Source: Photorhabdus cinerea
Lineage (GTDB): Bacteria > Pseudomonadota > Gammaproteobacteria > Enterobacterales > Enterobacteriaceae
Length of the DNA stretch: 64,000 nucleotides
Assembly (NCBI RefSeq): GCF_011189575.1
Contig: NZ_PUJW01000020.1
Coordinates: forward strand, 5,105-69,104
Reading direction: 5' to 3'
The notes under the pieces are model-generated. The model was not told the origin of the DNA. It did no database searches and worked only from the letters and a program-made list of their open reading frames with translations. Both the position numbers and the translations under genes were made by a program. Shown here in pieces: positions 1 through 8,537 of the stretch; the stretch's first letter is position 1; every line of letters begins with the position of its first letter.

Positions 1-1121
1 AGAAAGGTTATGTGAACTCATTGGGTGCATTGACCGGTGGGCAGGCATTACAGCAGGCAAAAGCGGGCATTGAGGCGATTTATCTTTCTGGTTGGCAGGT
101 TGCGGCTGATGCCAACACGGCATCCAGCATGTATCCGGATCAGTCTCTTTATCCGGTGGATTCGGTTCCGGCGGTGGTAAAACGTATTAATAATAGTTTC
201 CGCCGTGCAGATCAGATTCAATGGGCAAATGGTATTGGTACTGATAGCCAGGAATATATCGATTATTTCCTGCCAATTGTGGCAGATGCGGAAGCTGGAT
301 TTGGTGGTGTCCTGAATGCTTTTGAATTGATGAAAGCCATGATTGAGGCTGGTGCGGCGGCGGTCCATTTTGAAGATCAACTGGCTGCTGTGAAGAAATG
401 TGGTCATATGGGCGGTAAAGTTCTGGTTCCGACACAAGAGGCTATTCAGAAATTAGTTGCTGCGCGTCTGGCTGCGGATGTTGCTGGCGTACCAACACTG
501 TTAATTGCCCGTACGGATGCTGATGCCGCTGATCTACTGACTTCTGATAGTGATACTTATGACAGTGAGTTTGTTACTGGCGAGCGGACTACTGAAGGAT
601 TCTTCCGTACCAGAGCCGGTATCGATCAGGCCATTAGTCGTGGTTTAGCTTATGCACCGTATGCTGATCTGGTGTGGTGCGAGACATCAACACCTGATAT
701 TGAAATGGCTCGTCGTTTTGCTGAGGCGATTCACGCTGAATATCCCGGTAAGTTACTGGCTTACAACTGTTCTCCATCATTCAATTGGAAAAAGAATTTG
801 GATGATAAAACTATTGCGCGTTTCCAGGATGAACTGTCAGCAATGGGCTATAAATTCCAGTTTATTACTCTGGCGGGTATCCATAGCATGTGGTTTAACA
901 TGTTTGACCTGGCACACGCTTATGCGCAGGGTGAAGGCATGAGGCATTATGTGGAGAAAGTACAGGAAAGAGAGTTTGAATCCATTGAACGGGGTTATAC
1001 CTTCTCTTCTCATCAACAGGAAGTTGGCACCGGTTATTTCGATAAAGTCACCACGATTATTCAGGGTGGCATATCGTCAGTAACCGCATTGACAGGTTCC
1101 ACGGAGGAACAGCAGTTCTGA
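1..1121 (+). CDS. aceA: Isocitrate lyase, 5' end cut off by window edge
   Basis: Cleaves isocitrate to glyoxylate and succinate, the first step of the glyoxylate bypass, in the cytoplasm. The reading frame is already open at base 3, and the residues before the first in-frame GTG (base 12) continue the E. coli AceA sequence (KGY-NSLGALTGG), so the gene begins outside the window; by comparison with the 434-residue E. coli protein about 60 residues are missing. The active-site signature KKCGHMGG is present near base 400 and the C-terminus ends in EEQQF as in E. coli. aceK follows after a 62-base gap containing a hairpin, so this is the normal aceBAK order, with aceB presumably upstream. iclR, the usual repressor, lies at 4.2-5.1 kb. 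Identity is very secure. Confidence 0.97.
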   Translation, partial: KGYVNSLGALTGGQALQQAKAGIEAIYLSGWQVAADANTASSMYPDQSLYPVDSVPAVVKRINNSFRRADQIQWANGIGTDSQEYIDYFLPIVADAEAGFGGVLNAFELMKAMIEAGAAAVHFEDQLAAVKKCGHMGGKVLVPTQEAIQKLVAARLAADVAGVPTLLIARTDADAADLLTSDSDTYDSEFVTGERTTEGFFRTRAGIDQAISRGLAYAPYADLVWCETSTPDIEMARRFAEAIHAEYPGKLLAYNCSPSFNWKKNLDDKTIARFQDELSAMGYKFQFITLAGIHSMWFNMFDLAHAYAQGEGMRHYVEKVQEREFESIERGYTFSSHQQEVGTGYFDKVTTIIQGGISSVTALTGSTEEQQF

Positions 1122-1139
1122 TTGTTCCATTTCTGATTC

Positions 1140-1168
1140 TATTCAGCCTGCCTGTTGCAGGCTGAATA
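1140..1168 (+). promoter_or_regulatory. Stem-loop between aceA and aceK
   Basis: A perfect 12-bp stem (TATTCAGCCTGC paired with GCAGGCTGAATA) with a 5-base loop fills most of the aceA-aceK gap and ends just before the GAGGAG ribosome-binding site of aceK. There is no T-run, so it is not a simple terminator. In E. coli the same gap carries stem-loops thought to lower aceK expression relative to aceA by affecting message decay or partial termination; a similar role is inferred here. Confidence 0.7.
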
Positions 1169-1183
1169 TATTGAGGAGTTGCG

Positions 1184-2941
1184 ATGGGGATAGATTCTGC
1201 ACATCTGATAGCACAGACTATTTTACAGGGATTCGATGCACAATATGGCCGCTTTCTGGAAGTAACTTCAGGCGCACAGCAACGCTTTGAACAGGCTGAT
1301 TGGCACGCTGTTCAGCAGGCCATGAAAAAGCGTATTAATCTTTATGATCACCACGTTGGTCTGGTTGTTGAACAGCTTAAATGTATACATGGTGTTTTCG
1401 GATACGATGAAGATTACCTTGCTAAGGTAAAGGTTGTTTATACCAATTTATTACCGGATTATCCCCGGTTTGAAATTGCAGAGAGCTTTTTTAACTCTGT
1501 TTATTGTCGTCTATTTGAACATCGTAACTTGACGCCAGATAAGTTATTTATTTTTACTTCCCAGCCTGTTCGCAGATTTCGGGATATTCCCCGTCCGTTA
1601 TCGCGAGACTTTTTCCCTGATGGCAATCTCAATTCAATGCTACGGACAATGCTTAATGATTTGCCACTGCGTCTGCCTTGGGAAGATCTAGAGAGAGATA
1701 TTCGTTATATCACGAATTATCTACAACGCACATTTCCAGATGGAGAAATATTACAGGCGACTTTTCAGATAGCTAATGAACTGTTCTATCGCAACAAAGC
1801 GGCTTGGTTGGTGGGTAAGATTCGAATTGGAAATAAAGTTTATCCTTTCTTGTTGCCGATCCATCATAACGAATCCGGCGGAATTTTTATTGATACCTGC
1901 CTAACCGATCATGCTGATGTCAGTATTGTATTTGGTTTCGCTCGCTCCTATTTTATGGTTTATGCTCCCTTGCCTGCGGCGTTAGTTGAATGGTTAAGAG
2001 AAATATTGCCTGCCAAATCAACGGCTGAGCTTTATATGGCTATTGGCTGTCAGAAGCATGGTAAGACAGAGTATTACCGGGAATATCTAGCATTCATTAC
2101 CTTTTCTAAAGAGCAATTTATGATTGCTCCTGGTGTTAAGGGGATGGTGATGCTGGTGTTTACTTCACCGTCACTCGATAGAGTCTTCAAGGTGATTAAA
2201 GATAGATTTGCGCCACAAAAAGATGTCACTCAAGAGCGGGTACAGGAGTGTTACCGTCTGGTCAAAGAACATGACCGCGTGGGGCGGATGGCCGACACAC
2301 AGGAGTTCGAAAATTTCGTTATTGATAAAGCTCGCATCAGCCCTGAACTGATGGACGAGTTGCAGAAAGAAATACCAGAAAAACTGGAAGATCTCGGGAG
2401 TAAGATCCTTATCAAGCATCTGTATATGGAGCGCCGGATGACACCGCTGAATATCTATATGGAACAGGTGGATGAACAGAAACTGAAAGATGCTATCGAA
2501 GAGTATGGTAATGCAATCAAACAACTTGCTGCGGCGAATATTTTCCCTGGAGATATGCTATTTAAAAACTTTGGCGTGACACGGCATGGACGCGTGGTGT
2601 TCTATGACTATGATGAAATCTGTTATATGACGGAAGTTAACTTCCGGGATATACCACCACCGCGTTACCCGGAAGATGAACTTGCCAGTGAACCGTGGTA
2701 CAGCGTGGCGCCAAATGATATTTTTCCTGAAGAATTCCGGCATTTTCTTTGCACTGACAGTCGGGTTCGCTGTTATTTTGAAGAGATGCATAGTGATTTA
2801 TTTAAAGCAAACTACTGGCGGGCGTTACAGGAACGGATCAAAAGTGGTCATGTGGAAGATGTGTTTGCCTATCGTCGTAAACAGCGGTTTAGTCAACGTA
2901 CTGAGATAGAAACTTACTCTATTGCCAAAGTTTCAGCCTGA
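1184..2941 (+). CDS. aceK: Isocitrate dehydrogenase kinase/phosphatase
   Basis: Bifunctional enzyme that phosphorylates and dephosphorylates isocitrate dehydrogenase, shifting carbon between the TCA cycle and the glyoxylate bypass. The 585-residue protein is close in length to E. coli AceK (578) and alignable along its length, including the ATP-site region and the FYDYDEICYMTEVNFRDIP block of the family. The ATG start has a good GAGGAG site about 6 bases upstream. It is the last gene of the ace operon, co-transcribed with aceA and presumably repressed by the IclR encoded nearby. A strong terminator-like hairpin follows directly. Confidence 0.97.
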   Translation: MGIDSAHLIAQTILQGFDAQYGRFLEVTSGAQQRFEQADWHAVQQAMKKRINLYDHHVGLVVEQLKCIHGVFGYDEDYLAKVKVVYTNLLPDYPRFEIAESFFNSVYCRLFEHRNLTPDKLFIFTSQPVRRFRDIPRPLSRDFFPDGNLNSMLRTMLNDLPLRLPWEDLERDIRYITNYLQRTFPDGEILQATFQIANELFYRNKAAWLVGKIRIGNKVYPFLLPIHHNESGGIFIDTCLTDHADVSIVFGFARSYFMVYAPLPAALVEWLREILPAKSTAELYMAIGCQKHGKTEYYREYLAFITFSKEQFMIAPGVKGMVMLVFTSPSLDRVFKVIKDRFAPQKDVTQERVQECYRLVKEHDRVGRMADTQEFENFVIDKARISPELMDELQKEIPEKLEDLGSKILIKHLYMERRMTPLNIYMEQVDEQKLKDAIEEYGNAIKQLAAANIFPGDMLFKNFGVTRHGRVVFYDYDEICYMTEVNFRDIPPPRYPEDELASEPWYSVAPNDIFPEEFRHFLCTDSRVRCYFEEMHSDLFKANYWRALQERIKSGHVEDVFAYRRKQRFSQRTEIETYSIAKVSA

Positions 2942-2954
2942 TTTTATTGGGAAT

Positions 2955-2983
2955 TGGCGTTTGCTGTTAGCGACCGCCATTTT
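2955..2983 (+). terminator. Rho-independent terminator after aceK
   Basis: TGGCGTTTGC pairs with GCGACCGCCA (one mismatch, one wobble) around the loop TGTTA and is followed by TTTT. It starts 14 bases after the aceK stop codon, so it probably ends the ace transcript. Confidence 0.7.
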
Positions 2984-2996
2984 CACCAATAGTTAA

Positions 2997-3078
2997 TATA
3001 CCCTTCATCTTTCAAGCTGCTGCTTTGTTGGCTGCTTTCACTTACCGCCGCGCTGCAACTTGAAATCTATTGGGTACA
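2997..3078. repeat. ERIC element, internally deleted (82 bp)
   Basis: The ends TATACCC and GGGTACA form imperfect terminal inverted repeats and the arms match the two full ERIC copies at 16269-16395 and 49549-49675. One arm is the reverse complement of the ACTGGGGTAAGTGAAAGCAGCC side and the other is the GCAGCGCGGC side, but the central palindrome (about 45 bp) is missing. Canonical ERIC elements are about 127 bp, so this is a shortened copy. It sits between the aceK terminator and the lectin-like gene. Confidence 0.8.
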
Positions 3079-3426
3079 TTATTATCCTCATTAAATTATT
3101 TCCCTAAGTTAAATATAAATTCATTCCTATTTGTTTTTCTTGTGCGGGGTGTGAATATTCTTAATAAAAATAAACCTGGAATTCAATATGAAATATATTA
3201 ATTATTAGGAAAGCATAATTGGGATGTGAGTTAAAAATATATATTTAATGATTGCTTTAAGAAATAAAAATAGATCCACTTATTTGTGGAGGTTCTATAA
3301 TTTTATAGAGTTTGGAAATCAAGGGTTTTTAGCCACAGTTAATGGCTGGAAAAATAATTGATATTTTTGACTCTTAATTAAGTAAGGTTCTCATATAACT
3401 TCGTGGAAGTATTTAAGGATATAATA
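3079..3426. other. AT-rich leader of the lectin-like gene
   Basis: About 350 bases of AT-rich sequence with no credible reading frame. It holds the promoter and a long leader for the gene at 3427, but no promoter could be singled out with confidence. The AAGGAT ribosome-binding site lies at its end. Confidence 0.5.
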
Positions 3427-3993
3427 ATGGCTAGTGTAATTTTATACGGTGATAAAATTCATATTAAAAATAACTATCTTGGAAATGGTGGCTATCTGGA
3501 CACTAATGGTTATGCAACCGCACAAGGAGCAAAATATAACGTATACACGGCTGCTTCGCCGAATCGCGCTCCGGGTACAGGTACGGGTACATGGCAAATT
3601 TTTTCTGCGAGCGGAAAAGGCATAGGGCAAGAGGTTTACAGTAGTGATATCGTGTTTCTTGTCAATCTTTACCAGAATAATGGGGGATATCTTGGTACTA
3701 ATGGTTATGCGCAGTCACCTGAACTCTATAATGTTTATACAGCTGATAAAGTAGCACGTCCGGTTGAGAGCCTGACATGGTATATTTTCTCAGATACAAC
3801 CAATGGATATGATGGTAGAGTCCGTGAAGGCAATATAATCCGTTTTCTTAATGGTTATAATAACGCACATGGAGGATTCCTCGATACTTGTAACCGTGCC
3901 AATGTTAATGGCTCATTATATAAGGTATATACCTCAATTCTTTCTAATCGAGATAATGGAACAGGCACTTGGAATTTATCAAAAGTGGTTTAA
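3427..3993 (+). CDS. Putative beta-trefoil-like lectin, three internal repeats
   Basis: Not recognised by name. The 188-residue protein consists of three repeats of about 60 residues, each with the pattern N-NGGYL-TNG-A...YNVYTA...R..GTGTW-IFS (third copy GGFLDTCNRANVNG...YKVYTS...GTGTWNLS). A threefold repeat of this size with a repeated Trp and G-YL motif suggests a beta-trefoil, a fold common in carbohydrate-binding proteins and toxin-binding domains; this is inference. No signal peptide is visible. The ATG at 3427 is chosen over the in-frame GTG at 3403 because AAGGAT lies 8 bases before it. It stands alone between aceK and iclR, where E. coli has arpA, with its own terminator. This suggests a horizontally acquired, host-interaction gene. 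Confidence 0.6.
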   Translation: MASVILYGDKIHIKNNYLGNGGYLDTNGYATAQGAKYNVYTAASPNRAPGTGTGTWQIFSASGKGIGQEVYSSDIVFLVNLYQNNGGYLGTNGYAQSPELYNVYTADKVARPVESLTWYIFSDTTNGYDGRVREGNIIRFLNGYNNAHGGFLDTCNRANVNGSLYKVYTSILSNRDNGTGTWNLSKVV

Positions 3994-4018
3994 TTAGTTA
4001 ATGACCCATTAACTAATT
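3992..4018 (+). terminator. AT-rich hairpin after lectin-like gene
   Basis: A perfect 11-bp inverted repeat, AATTAGTTAAT with ATTAACTAATT, around the loop GACCC, overlaps the stop codon of the lectin-like gene. The stem is AT-rich and the following bases are only moderately T-rich (CTTCTGTT), so termination may be weak. Confidence 0.5.
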
Positions 4019-4180
4019 CTTCTGTTATATAAGAATCTGGAAATGTTATTATTTTCGGATTCTTTATCTTATTTTTACTGATGTTATTTATAAACTGGTT
4101 AAATGGTTTTGCTATTATTCTACTATATTGCCGATAATGTTTTCAGAGGGATAATAAATTAAGTTGAATTTATTGGTCTG

Positions 4181-4212
4181 AAAAGACAGGGCACGAAAAA
4201 ATCAATGCCCTG
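4181..4212 (-). terminator. Terminator downstream of iclR
   Basis: Read on the minus strand, CAGGGCA and TGCCCTG form a 7-bp GC-rich stem followed by TCTTTT. It lies 30 bases after the iclR stop codon. Confidence 0.6.
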
Positions 4213-4241
4213 AGAATCATATGATAATTTAAGAAAAAGAA

Positions 4242-5072
4242 TTAACGAATCCCGCCATATTCTTTACTGATCTCTTTTGCTGCCCGGATAACTAATGCAC
4301 CAAGTTCAGTGATACGATCATCAGTGATCCGTGAGACTGGGCCGGAAATAGAAATAGCTGCAAAGGCTTGGTGATGCTCATCATAAATACAGGCTGCAAT
4401 ACAACGCAGACCTAAAGCATGTTCTTCATCATCGAACGAATACCCTTGTTTACGTGCTTGTTCCAGATTTTCTTTTAAACTGGAAGGCGTTGTCTTGGTG
4501 TGCGGCGTGTAAGAATGAAGCCCTTTCTTATGCAGTAACTGAACCAGTTGGTTATCTGATAATGTTGAAAGGAATGCTTTGCCAGCCCCGGAAGCATGCA
4601 TAGGTAACTTACCCCCAATAGGAGCGGACATTCTCATCAATGCATTGCACTGTACTTGATCGACAATAACCGCTTCATATTCACTGTGATCAAGAATGGC
4701 TAAATTAACGGTTTCACCAGAATCCTCCATTAGGCGACGCAGGATAGGGTGAATAAGTGCCAATAAATTGCGGCTCTGTAAGAAACTACTACCGATAATA
4801 AAAGTGTGTGAACCGATAACCCACAACCCTAAATCGCCAACCTGACGGACAAAACCGTGTTGTTGTAGGGTGGTGAGAAGGCGGTGAGTGGTGGAGTTTG
4901 GTAATCCGGCTTGTTGTGCCAAATCAGTCAGTGCGATACCGCCTGGTGACTCGGAAATATATTCCAAAAGAGTCAGTCCGCGACTTAATGACTGTACCTG
5001 CCCGTTAGCAGCAGCATTATTCGCCGTAATCTTAGTTCTTTTTGTTTTTTTAATGGTAACGGCAGTGCTCAT
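4242..5072 (-). CDS. iclR: Acetate operon repressor IclR
   Basis: DNA-binding repressor of aceBAK. The 276-residue protein has an N-terminal winged helix-turn-helix (about residues 25-90: VQSLSRGLTLLEYI, ALTDLAQQAGLPNSTTHRLLTTL) and a C-terminal effector domain with the family block HASGAGKAFL and ISISGPVSRITDDR; it follows E. coli IclR (274 residues) closely from about residue 24, while the basic N-terminal tail differs. As in E. coli it is transcribed toward aceK from the opposite strand. Start ATG at 5072; the upstream bases are AT-rich with no strong alternative. metH, the next gene in E. coli, is absent here. Confidence 0.95.
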   Translation of the reverse strand: MSTAVTIKKTKRTKITANNAAANGQVQSLSRGLTLLEYISESPGGIALTDLAQQAGLPNSTTHRLLTTLQQHGFVRQVGDLGLWVIGSHTFIIGSSFLQSRNLLALIHPILRRLMEDSGETVNLAILDHSEYEAVIVDQVQCNALMRMSAPIGGKLPMHASGAGKAFLSTLSDNQLVQLLHKKGLHSYTPHTKTTPSSLKENLEQARKQGYSFDDEEHALGLRCIAACIYDEHHQAFAAISISGPVSRITDDRITELGALVIRAAKEISKEYGGIR

Positions 5073-6210
5073 CGAAATACCCTCTGAATGATAAGATGGA
5101 ATTCATTTTCATTTCTTATTATGGACGATAAACCAGAAAAACACTCATCCGATGTGTGGAGAATACTGCTTGTCATTGAGATCTGAAAAAATCGTAGGGA
5201 TTAGACCAATACTTAAGAAAAATCGTTATCACAGGATGAATTATGATTTATTCGTGTGATTTTTTCAGGATGGAGGGAAATAAGACCCCTATTTTAAAGA
5301 TTGCCTCACAATGTAATAATATTCCAGTAGTAAGAATGTATAAATAATATATCTGAATAGAGGGTGTTAAATAATTTCATTGGTGATTGATGAAAATAAA
5401 AATATAATCTTAATTTTTTCTGTATGATTACAAAAGGAAAACTATCCTTATTAATGACGGTGATTTATATTATTTTGAATTAATTGTAATTATTCTGATT
5501 AACTTGTTTTAATTGTAAAAAACAATATGGAACGTTATTAATTATGTGAAAAATAATAAGTTATGATTAATAAATGAATTTTTAAATACATATTTTTGGA
5601 AATAGATCACTATTATTATAATGGGAGGGGTTAATCATGAGATTTAAATTCGTTATCATGTTTTCCGTCCTCTATAATAATCTAATTTTGAAATCTATTT
5701 ATTTTGTTATTTTTCTGATTAGTCAGATTATTATTGCGTTAAAAGGTTTGTAAACAATAAGACAAGTATGAAAATGCGGTTTAATTAAAACATCTATTTT
5801 GTGATTTTATTTTTAATTACAATAACTTAAATAGCAAAATTAAAATATATAGCGTTATGCTGTGAACTTAGGATATTGTTTTAAAAAAATACCCATGATA
5901 GCTTGTTTTATAATCAATGTGGCGTGAGTTTTTAATATAATCTCTTACCTTTTAACTCAGTACTTCCCTGACAAAAAATATCAAAAAATAGACCTAACGA
6001 GATTGGATATTATATTCTTATTAATTCATAACGCAATGTATTAATATATATATGAAATGGTTTTTTTCTGAAATTAGGTTATAAGCAGCATGTAAAATAA
6101 TTTTTCCAGCGAAGAATTTGTAAAATAGGATATGTTCCTTGCTTTATCTATAGCCTGTTACTAAGAAAGTATAAGGGGCTTTATATTAGTTAATAATAAA
6201 TTCTAAAATT
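5073..6210. other. Long AT-rich intergenic region
   Basis: About 1.1 kb with very low GC and no reading frame that looks coding on either strand. It must contain the iclR promoter at its left end and probably the promoter of the operon starting at 6333 at its right end. No tRNA, insertion sequence or long repeat was recognised. The base composition is much more AT-rich than the flanking genes and would fit silencing by H-NS-type proteins, which is inference. Confidence 0.5.
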
Positions 6211-6214
6211 ACCA

Positions 6215-6309
6215 ATGCCCCAGAGAGAGACGAGCATTTAACATTTGTGGCGTTCAAAGCACGAATGTTTTTCTGGAGAGCTTATCTCCAGTACCCGTCA
6301 CTGGGGTAT
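6215..6309 (+). ncRNA. Possible multi-branch structured RNA leader
   Basis: A 9-bp closing helix can form between 6215-6223 (CCCCAG core) and 6301-6309 (CTGGGG core, one G-U pair). It would enclose two hairpins: 6240-6269 (10-bp stem with one wobble, loop GCGTTCAAAG, followed by five T) and 6273-6291 (perfect CTGGAGA/TCTCCAG, 5-base loop). A competing small stem TACCC/GGGTA (6292-6308) uses part of the closing helix, so two states are possible. It lies immediately upstream of the start of the putative biosynthetic operon (ATG 6333). It matches no riboswitch class I know. Pairings are seen in the sequence; function is inference. Confidence 0.35.
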
Positions 6310-6332
6310 GAGGTCAATGGAAGCGCGAATAT

Positions 6333-7169
6333 ATGAAAAATAGTATTGAAGGTGATAGTTTTGAAGTAGCTGGTAAGTTTCTCTGTAAGTATAAGATTTA
6401 TCGGGGAGATAGTAATGGTAGGGTTATTGTATTGTTACCGGCTATTGGTGTAGAAATCAGGAAATATGAAACTCTGATACAGCAACTGGTAAAAGAGGAT
6501 TTTCAGGTTGTGACTGCTGATATGCCAGGCTATGGGGACAATCAACCTAAACCCAACAGAAAAGATGATTATAACTATTCCGATCTGTTGCGGGATTATC
6601 TTCCGGCAATGTTAGACAAAGCTGTTGAATTAAATGCTAAAGAAATTCCTATTGTCTTTGGCCACAGCCTTGGTGGGCATATTGCGACGCTTTTTGCCTG
6701 CTCAACTAACAGACCGTTTTCTCTGTTTTGTGTGGCGACAGGGAACGTGTGGTACAAGAATTGGCAGGGCATGGGGCAGATACAGATAATAACAGCCGCC
6801 GTTATTTTTCGCATTCTGACGGCATTATATGGTTATCTTCCTGGGAAAAAGATTGGTTTTGGCATAAGAGAAGCTAAGGGGTTGATGAGAGACTGGTCCA
6901 AAACTGCCTGTACGGGAAATTACTATCATGTTAGTGCCTATAAAGGTAAAGAGAATAATAATTTATCCAAAGCTGTTTATATATGTTTCAAAGGAGATAA
7001 TTGGGCTCCGTTAAAATCTACTAAGGAATTAGCAAGGCTTATACCTCACTCAGAAGTTAGCGAAATAGCCCAGGATGTTAAGGGTAATCCTCATAGTGCC
7101 TGGATTAAGCAGCCAGGGGAGATTATTAAAATCATGAAGAGAAAAATGCTGGAGAATAAAAATGATTAA
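6333..7169 (+). CDS. Alpha/beta hydrolase
   Basis: A 278-residue serine hydrolase-fold protein. The nucleophile elbow GHSLGG (Ser112) is clear; GDNWAP near residue 220 and NPH near 252 are the likely acid and histidine. The N-terminal part has VIVLLPAIGVEIRKYE and ADMPGYGDN, typical of lipase/esterase-like alpha/beta hydrolases. A hydrophobic stretch around residues 155-175 may touch membrane or acyl chains. First gene of the six-gene operon; it overlaps the next gene by 8 bases. GGAAG lies 9 bases before the ATG. In this context it could trim or release an acyl or aminoacyl ester intermediate or product, but its substrate cannot be read from sequence. Confidence 0.8.
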   Translation: MKNSIEGDSFEVAGKFLCKYKIYRGDSNGRVIVLLPAIGVEIRKYETLIQQLVKEDFQVVTADMPGYGDNQPKPNRKDDYNYSDLLRDYLPAMLDKAVELNAKEIPIVFGHSLGGHIATLFACSTNRPFSLFCVATGNVWYKNWQGMGQIQIITAAVIFRILTALYGYLPGKKIGFGIREAKGLMRDWSKTACTGNYYHVSAYKGKENNNLSKAVYICFKGDNWAPLKSTKELARLIPHSEVSEIAQDVKGNPHSAWIKQPGEIIKIMKRKMLENKND

Positions 7170-7545
7170 CACATTGAAAATGCTACGTTGGGAATTTCTT
7201 GGGTTGTTTTTTATTAGTTTATTTCTGACTTGGCAACTTGAGGATTATATAAGCTGGTGGCAATTTATTTTGTTATTTTTTCTGATTGATATTGTTGGCT
7301 ATTACCCAGGGCGAATCTGGAGTTTGCTGAATAAAAAAGTGGTTCCTCCCCCGGGGTTTTATACTGTTTATAATATTTGCCACAATGTGTTTACGCTTAG
7401 CATAATTAGTTTGGTCTGGTTATGGTTATTTAAGGATAATTACAGCATTATTGCATTATTTGTTCATATCTGTTTAGACAGAGGCATACTGGGAAATTTT
7501 CCTAAGTTATCAATTAATGTGTTTAAGCAGCCAACTGTTCATTGA
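7162..7545 (+). CDS. Small integral membrane protein, DUF4260-like
   Basis: 127 residues with about four hydrophobic segments (roughly 12-28, 33-48, 72-90, 94-108). Polar residues within or beside them follow a pattern I associate with the DUF4260 family: D-x-GYxxGR near 42-49, YNxxH near 70-74, and HIxxDRxxG near 105-115, ending in a Lys-containing tail. The conserved D, H, H, D and R in membrane segments suggest an enzyme rather than a simple anchor. It overlaps the hydrolase gene by 8 bases, so it is translationally coupled. In the valanimycin pathway a membrane protein (VlmO, recalled from memory) is linked to N-N bond formation; this gene could be the counterpart, which is inference. Confidence 0.6.
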   Translation: MINTLKMLRWEFLGLFFISLFLTWQLEDYISWWQFILLFFLIDIVGYYPGRIWSLLNKKVVPPPGFYTVYNICHNVFTLSIISLVWLWLFKDNYSIIALFVHICLDRGILGNFPKLSINVFKQPTVH

Positions 7546-7592
7546 AGTAAATTATCACAGAGAGATACGTTATTTAAAGAGGAATTGACATC

Positions 7593-8489
7593 ATGGGTTT
7601 AATTAAACAGGCATCGGAAATAGAAATGCAGGCTCAGGAATGGGGATTAGATGAATGGTTTGCTGAACAGATAAAGGTTGAACAAAGGAAAAAAACCAGC
7701 TACGCCAATGATCCTAAATTAACCTATTTGCCAGGCGATTTACGGGAATCTCTGATTAGGGAGCTTTCTTTCAAATCGATTTCAGAATATGAAGCGACTA
7801 AAGCCCTGCTGTTGCTTGCAGATAAAGCTCCAGACAACATTAACTTTGATTATATGCTGACCCAAATATTTGACGAAGGCAGGCATGCCAAATTATTCAG
7901 AGAACATCTGGTCAAAATAGGCTTCGCAGATATCAATAATGTGACTAACAAAATGGAAAGCCTCTTACGGGGGAAAATGACCAATATGTTGGAGACATTG
8001 AGAACCTATTTTGACAAGTGGGTGGTGTTGAAAAATGACTACATCGCAGGAGTGCTGATCATTACCGTCGTTCTGGAAGGTGTGCTTGCACCCACTTCAG
8101 AGCTAAGTGAAATCAAGTGGCGGCCCTTTGATATTGCGGCTGCCGAGACACAAGCCAGAGCTAACGCTGATGAATTAAGGCATCTGACCGTATGTGCAAA
8201 TATTGTCAAAACGGCTATCGAAAATGACAGTTCTCTAAAGCAACCGGCCCTCGAATGTATAGAAGAAGGATTGGCGTTGTGGAATCAGGTGTCTGTTGAT
8301 GATCTGTTTGTGGAGCGTGAGACGTTCTATCAACGGGGTATGCAAAGCAATTTGCGCTTTATTGAAGGTTATGAGCTGGCACCAGGGGTATTGTTGTCCG
8401 AATCTACTGTGGAGTCCCGACTTGAATTGTCTCATTTCTTGGTTGAACAGATGCAGCAGTCACGCCTTGAATATATGGGTTTAGTGTAG
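7593..8489 (+). CDS. Ferritin-like non-heme di-iron oxygenase
   Basis: The 298-residue protein shows the classical carboxylate-bridged di-iron ligand set: a Glu in the first helix (Glu65/67 in SISEYEATK), E95xxH98 (DEGRH), Glu162 in LEGVL, and E194xxH197 (DELRH). This is the two-times (Glu plus ExxH) pattern of ferritin-like oxygenases, including amine N-oxygenases and ribonucleotide-reductase-R2-like proteins. It is the third gene of the operon, with GAGG about 11 bases upstream of ATG 7593. From memory, valanimycin VlmB is a non-heme di-iron enzyme that oxidises a hydrazine intermediate to the azoxy group; the neighbouring gene types make that the best guess. Fold and metal site are well supported; the reaction is not. 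Confidence 0.75.
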   Translation: MGLIKQASEIEMQAQEWGLDEWFAEQIKVEQRKKTSYANDPKLTYLPGDLRESLIRELSFKSISEYEATKALLLLADKAPDNINFDYMLTQIFDEGRHAKLFREHLVKIGFADINNVTNKMESLLRGKMTNMLETLRTYFDKWVVLKNDYIAGVLIITVVLEGVLAPTSELSEIKWRPFDIAAAETQARANADELRHLTVCANIVKTAIENDSSLKQPALECIEEGLALWNQVSVDDLFVERETFYQRGMQSNLRFIEGYELAPGVLLSESTVESRLELSHFLVEQMQQSRLEYMGLV

Positions 8490-8537
8490 ATATAAAATTT
8501 GTAGTGAGCTGTTTGGGTGTTCAGAGGAGAGTTGAAA

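Noticed and set aside
48..437. 129-codon minus-strand frame inside aceA
   Set aside because: Shadow of aceA; no family likeness, as for other long antisense frames inside malQ, hemE and purH.
3403..3426. GTG 3403 as start of the lectin-like gene
   Set aside because: No ribosome-binding site before it; ATG 3427 has AAGGAT at good spacing and begins the first repeat.
6211..6310. tRNA-like segment containing GTTCAAAGC
   Set aside because: The T-loop-like string is in a hairpin loop; no acceptor stem, D arm or anticodon arm can be built.
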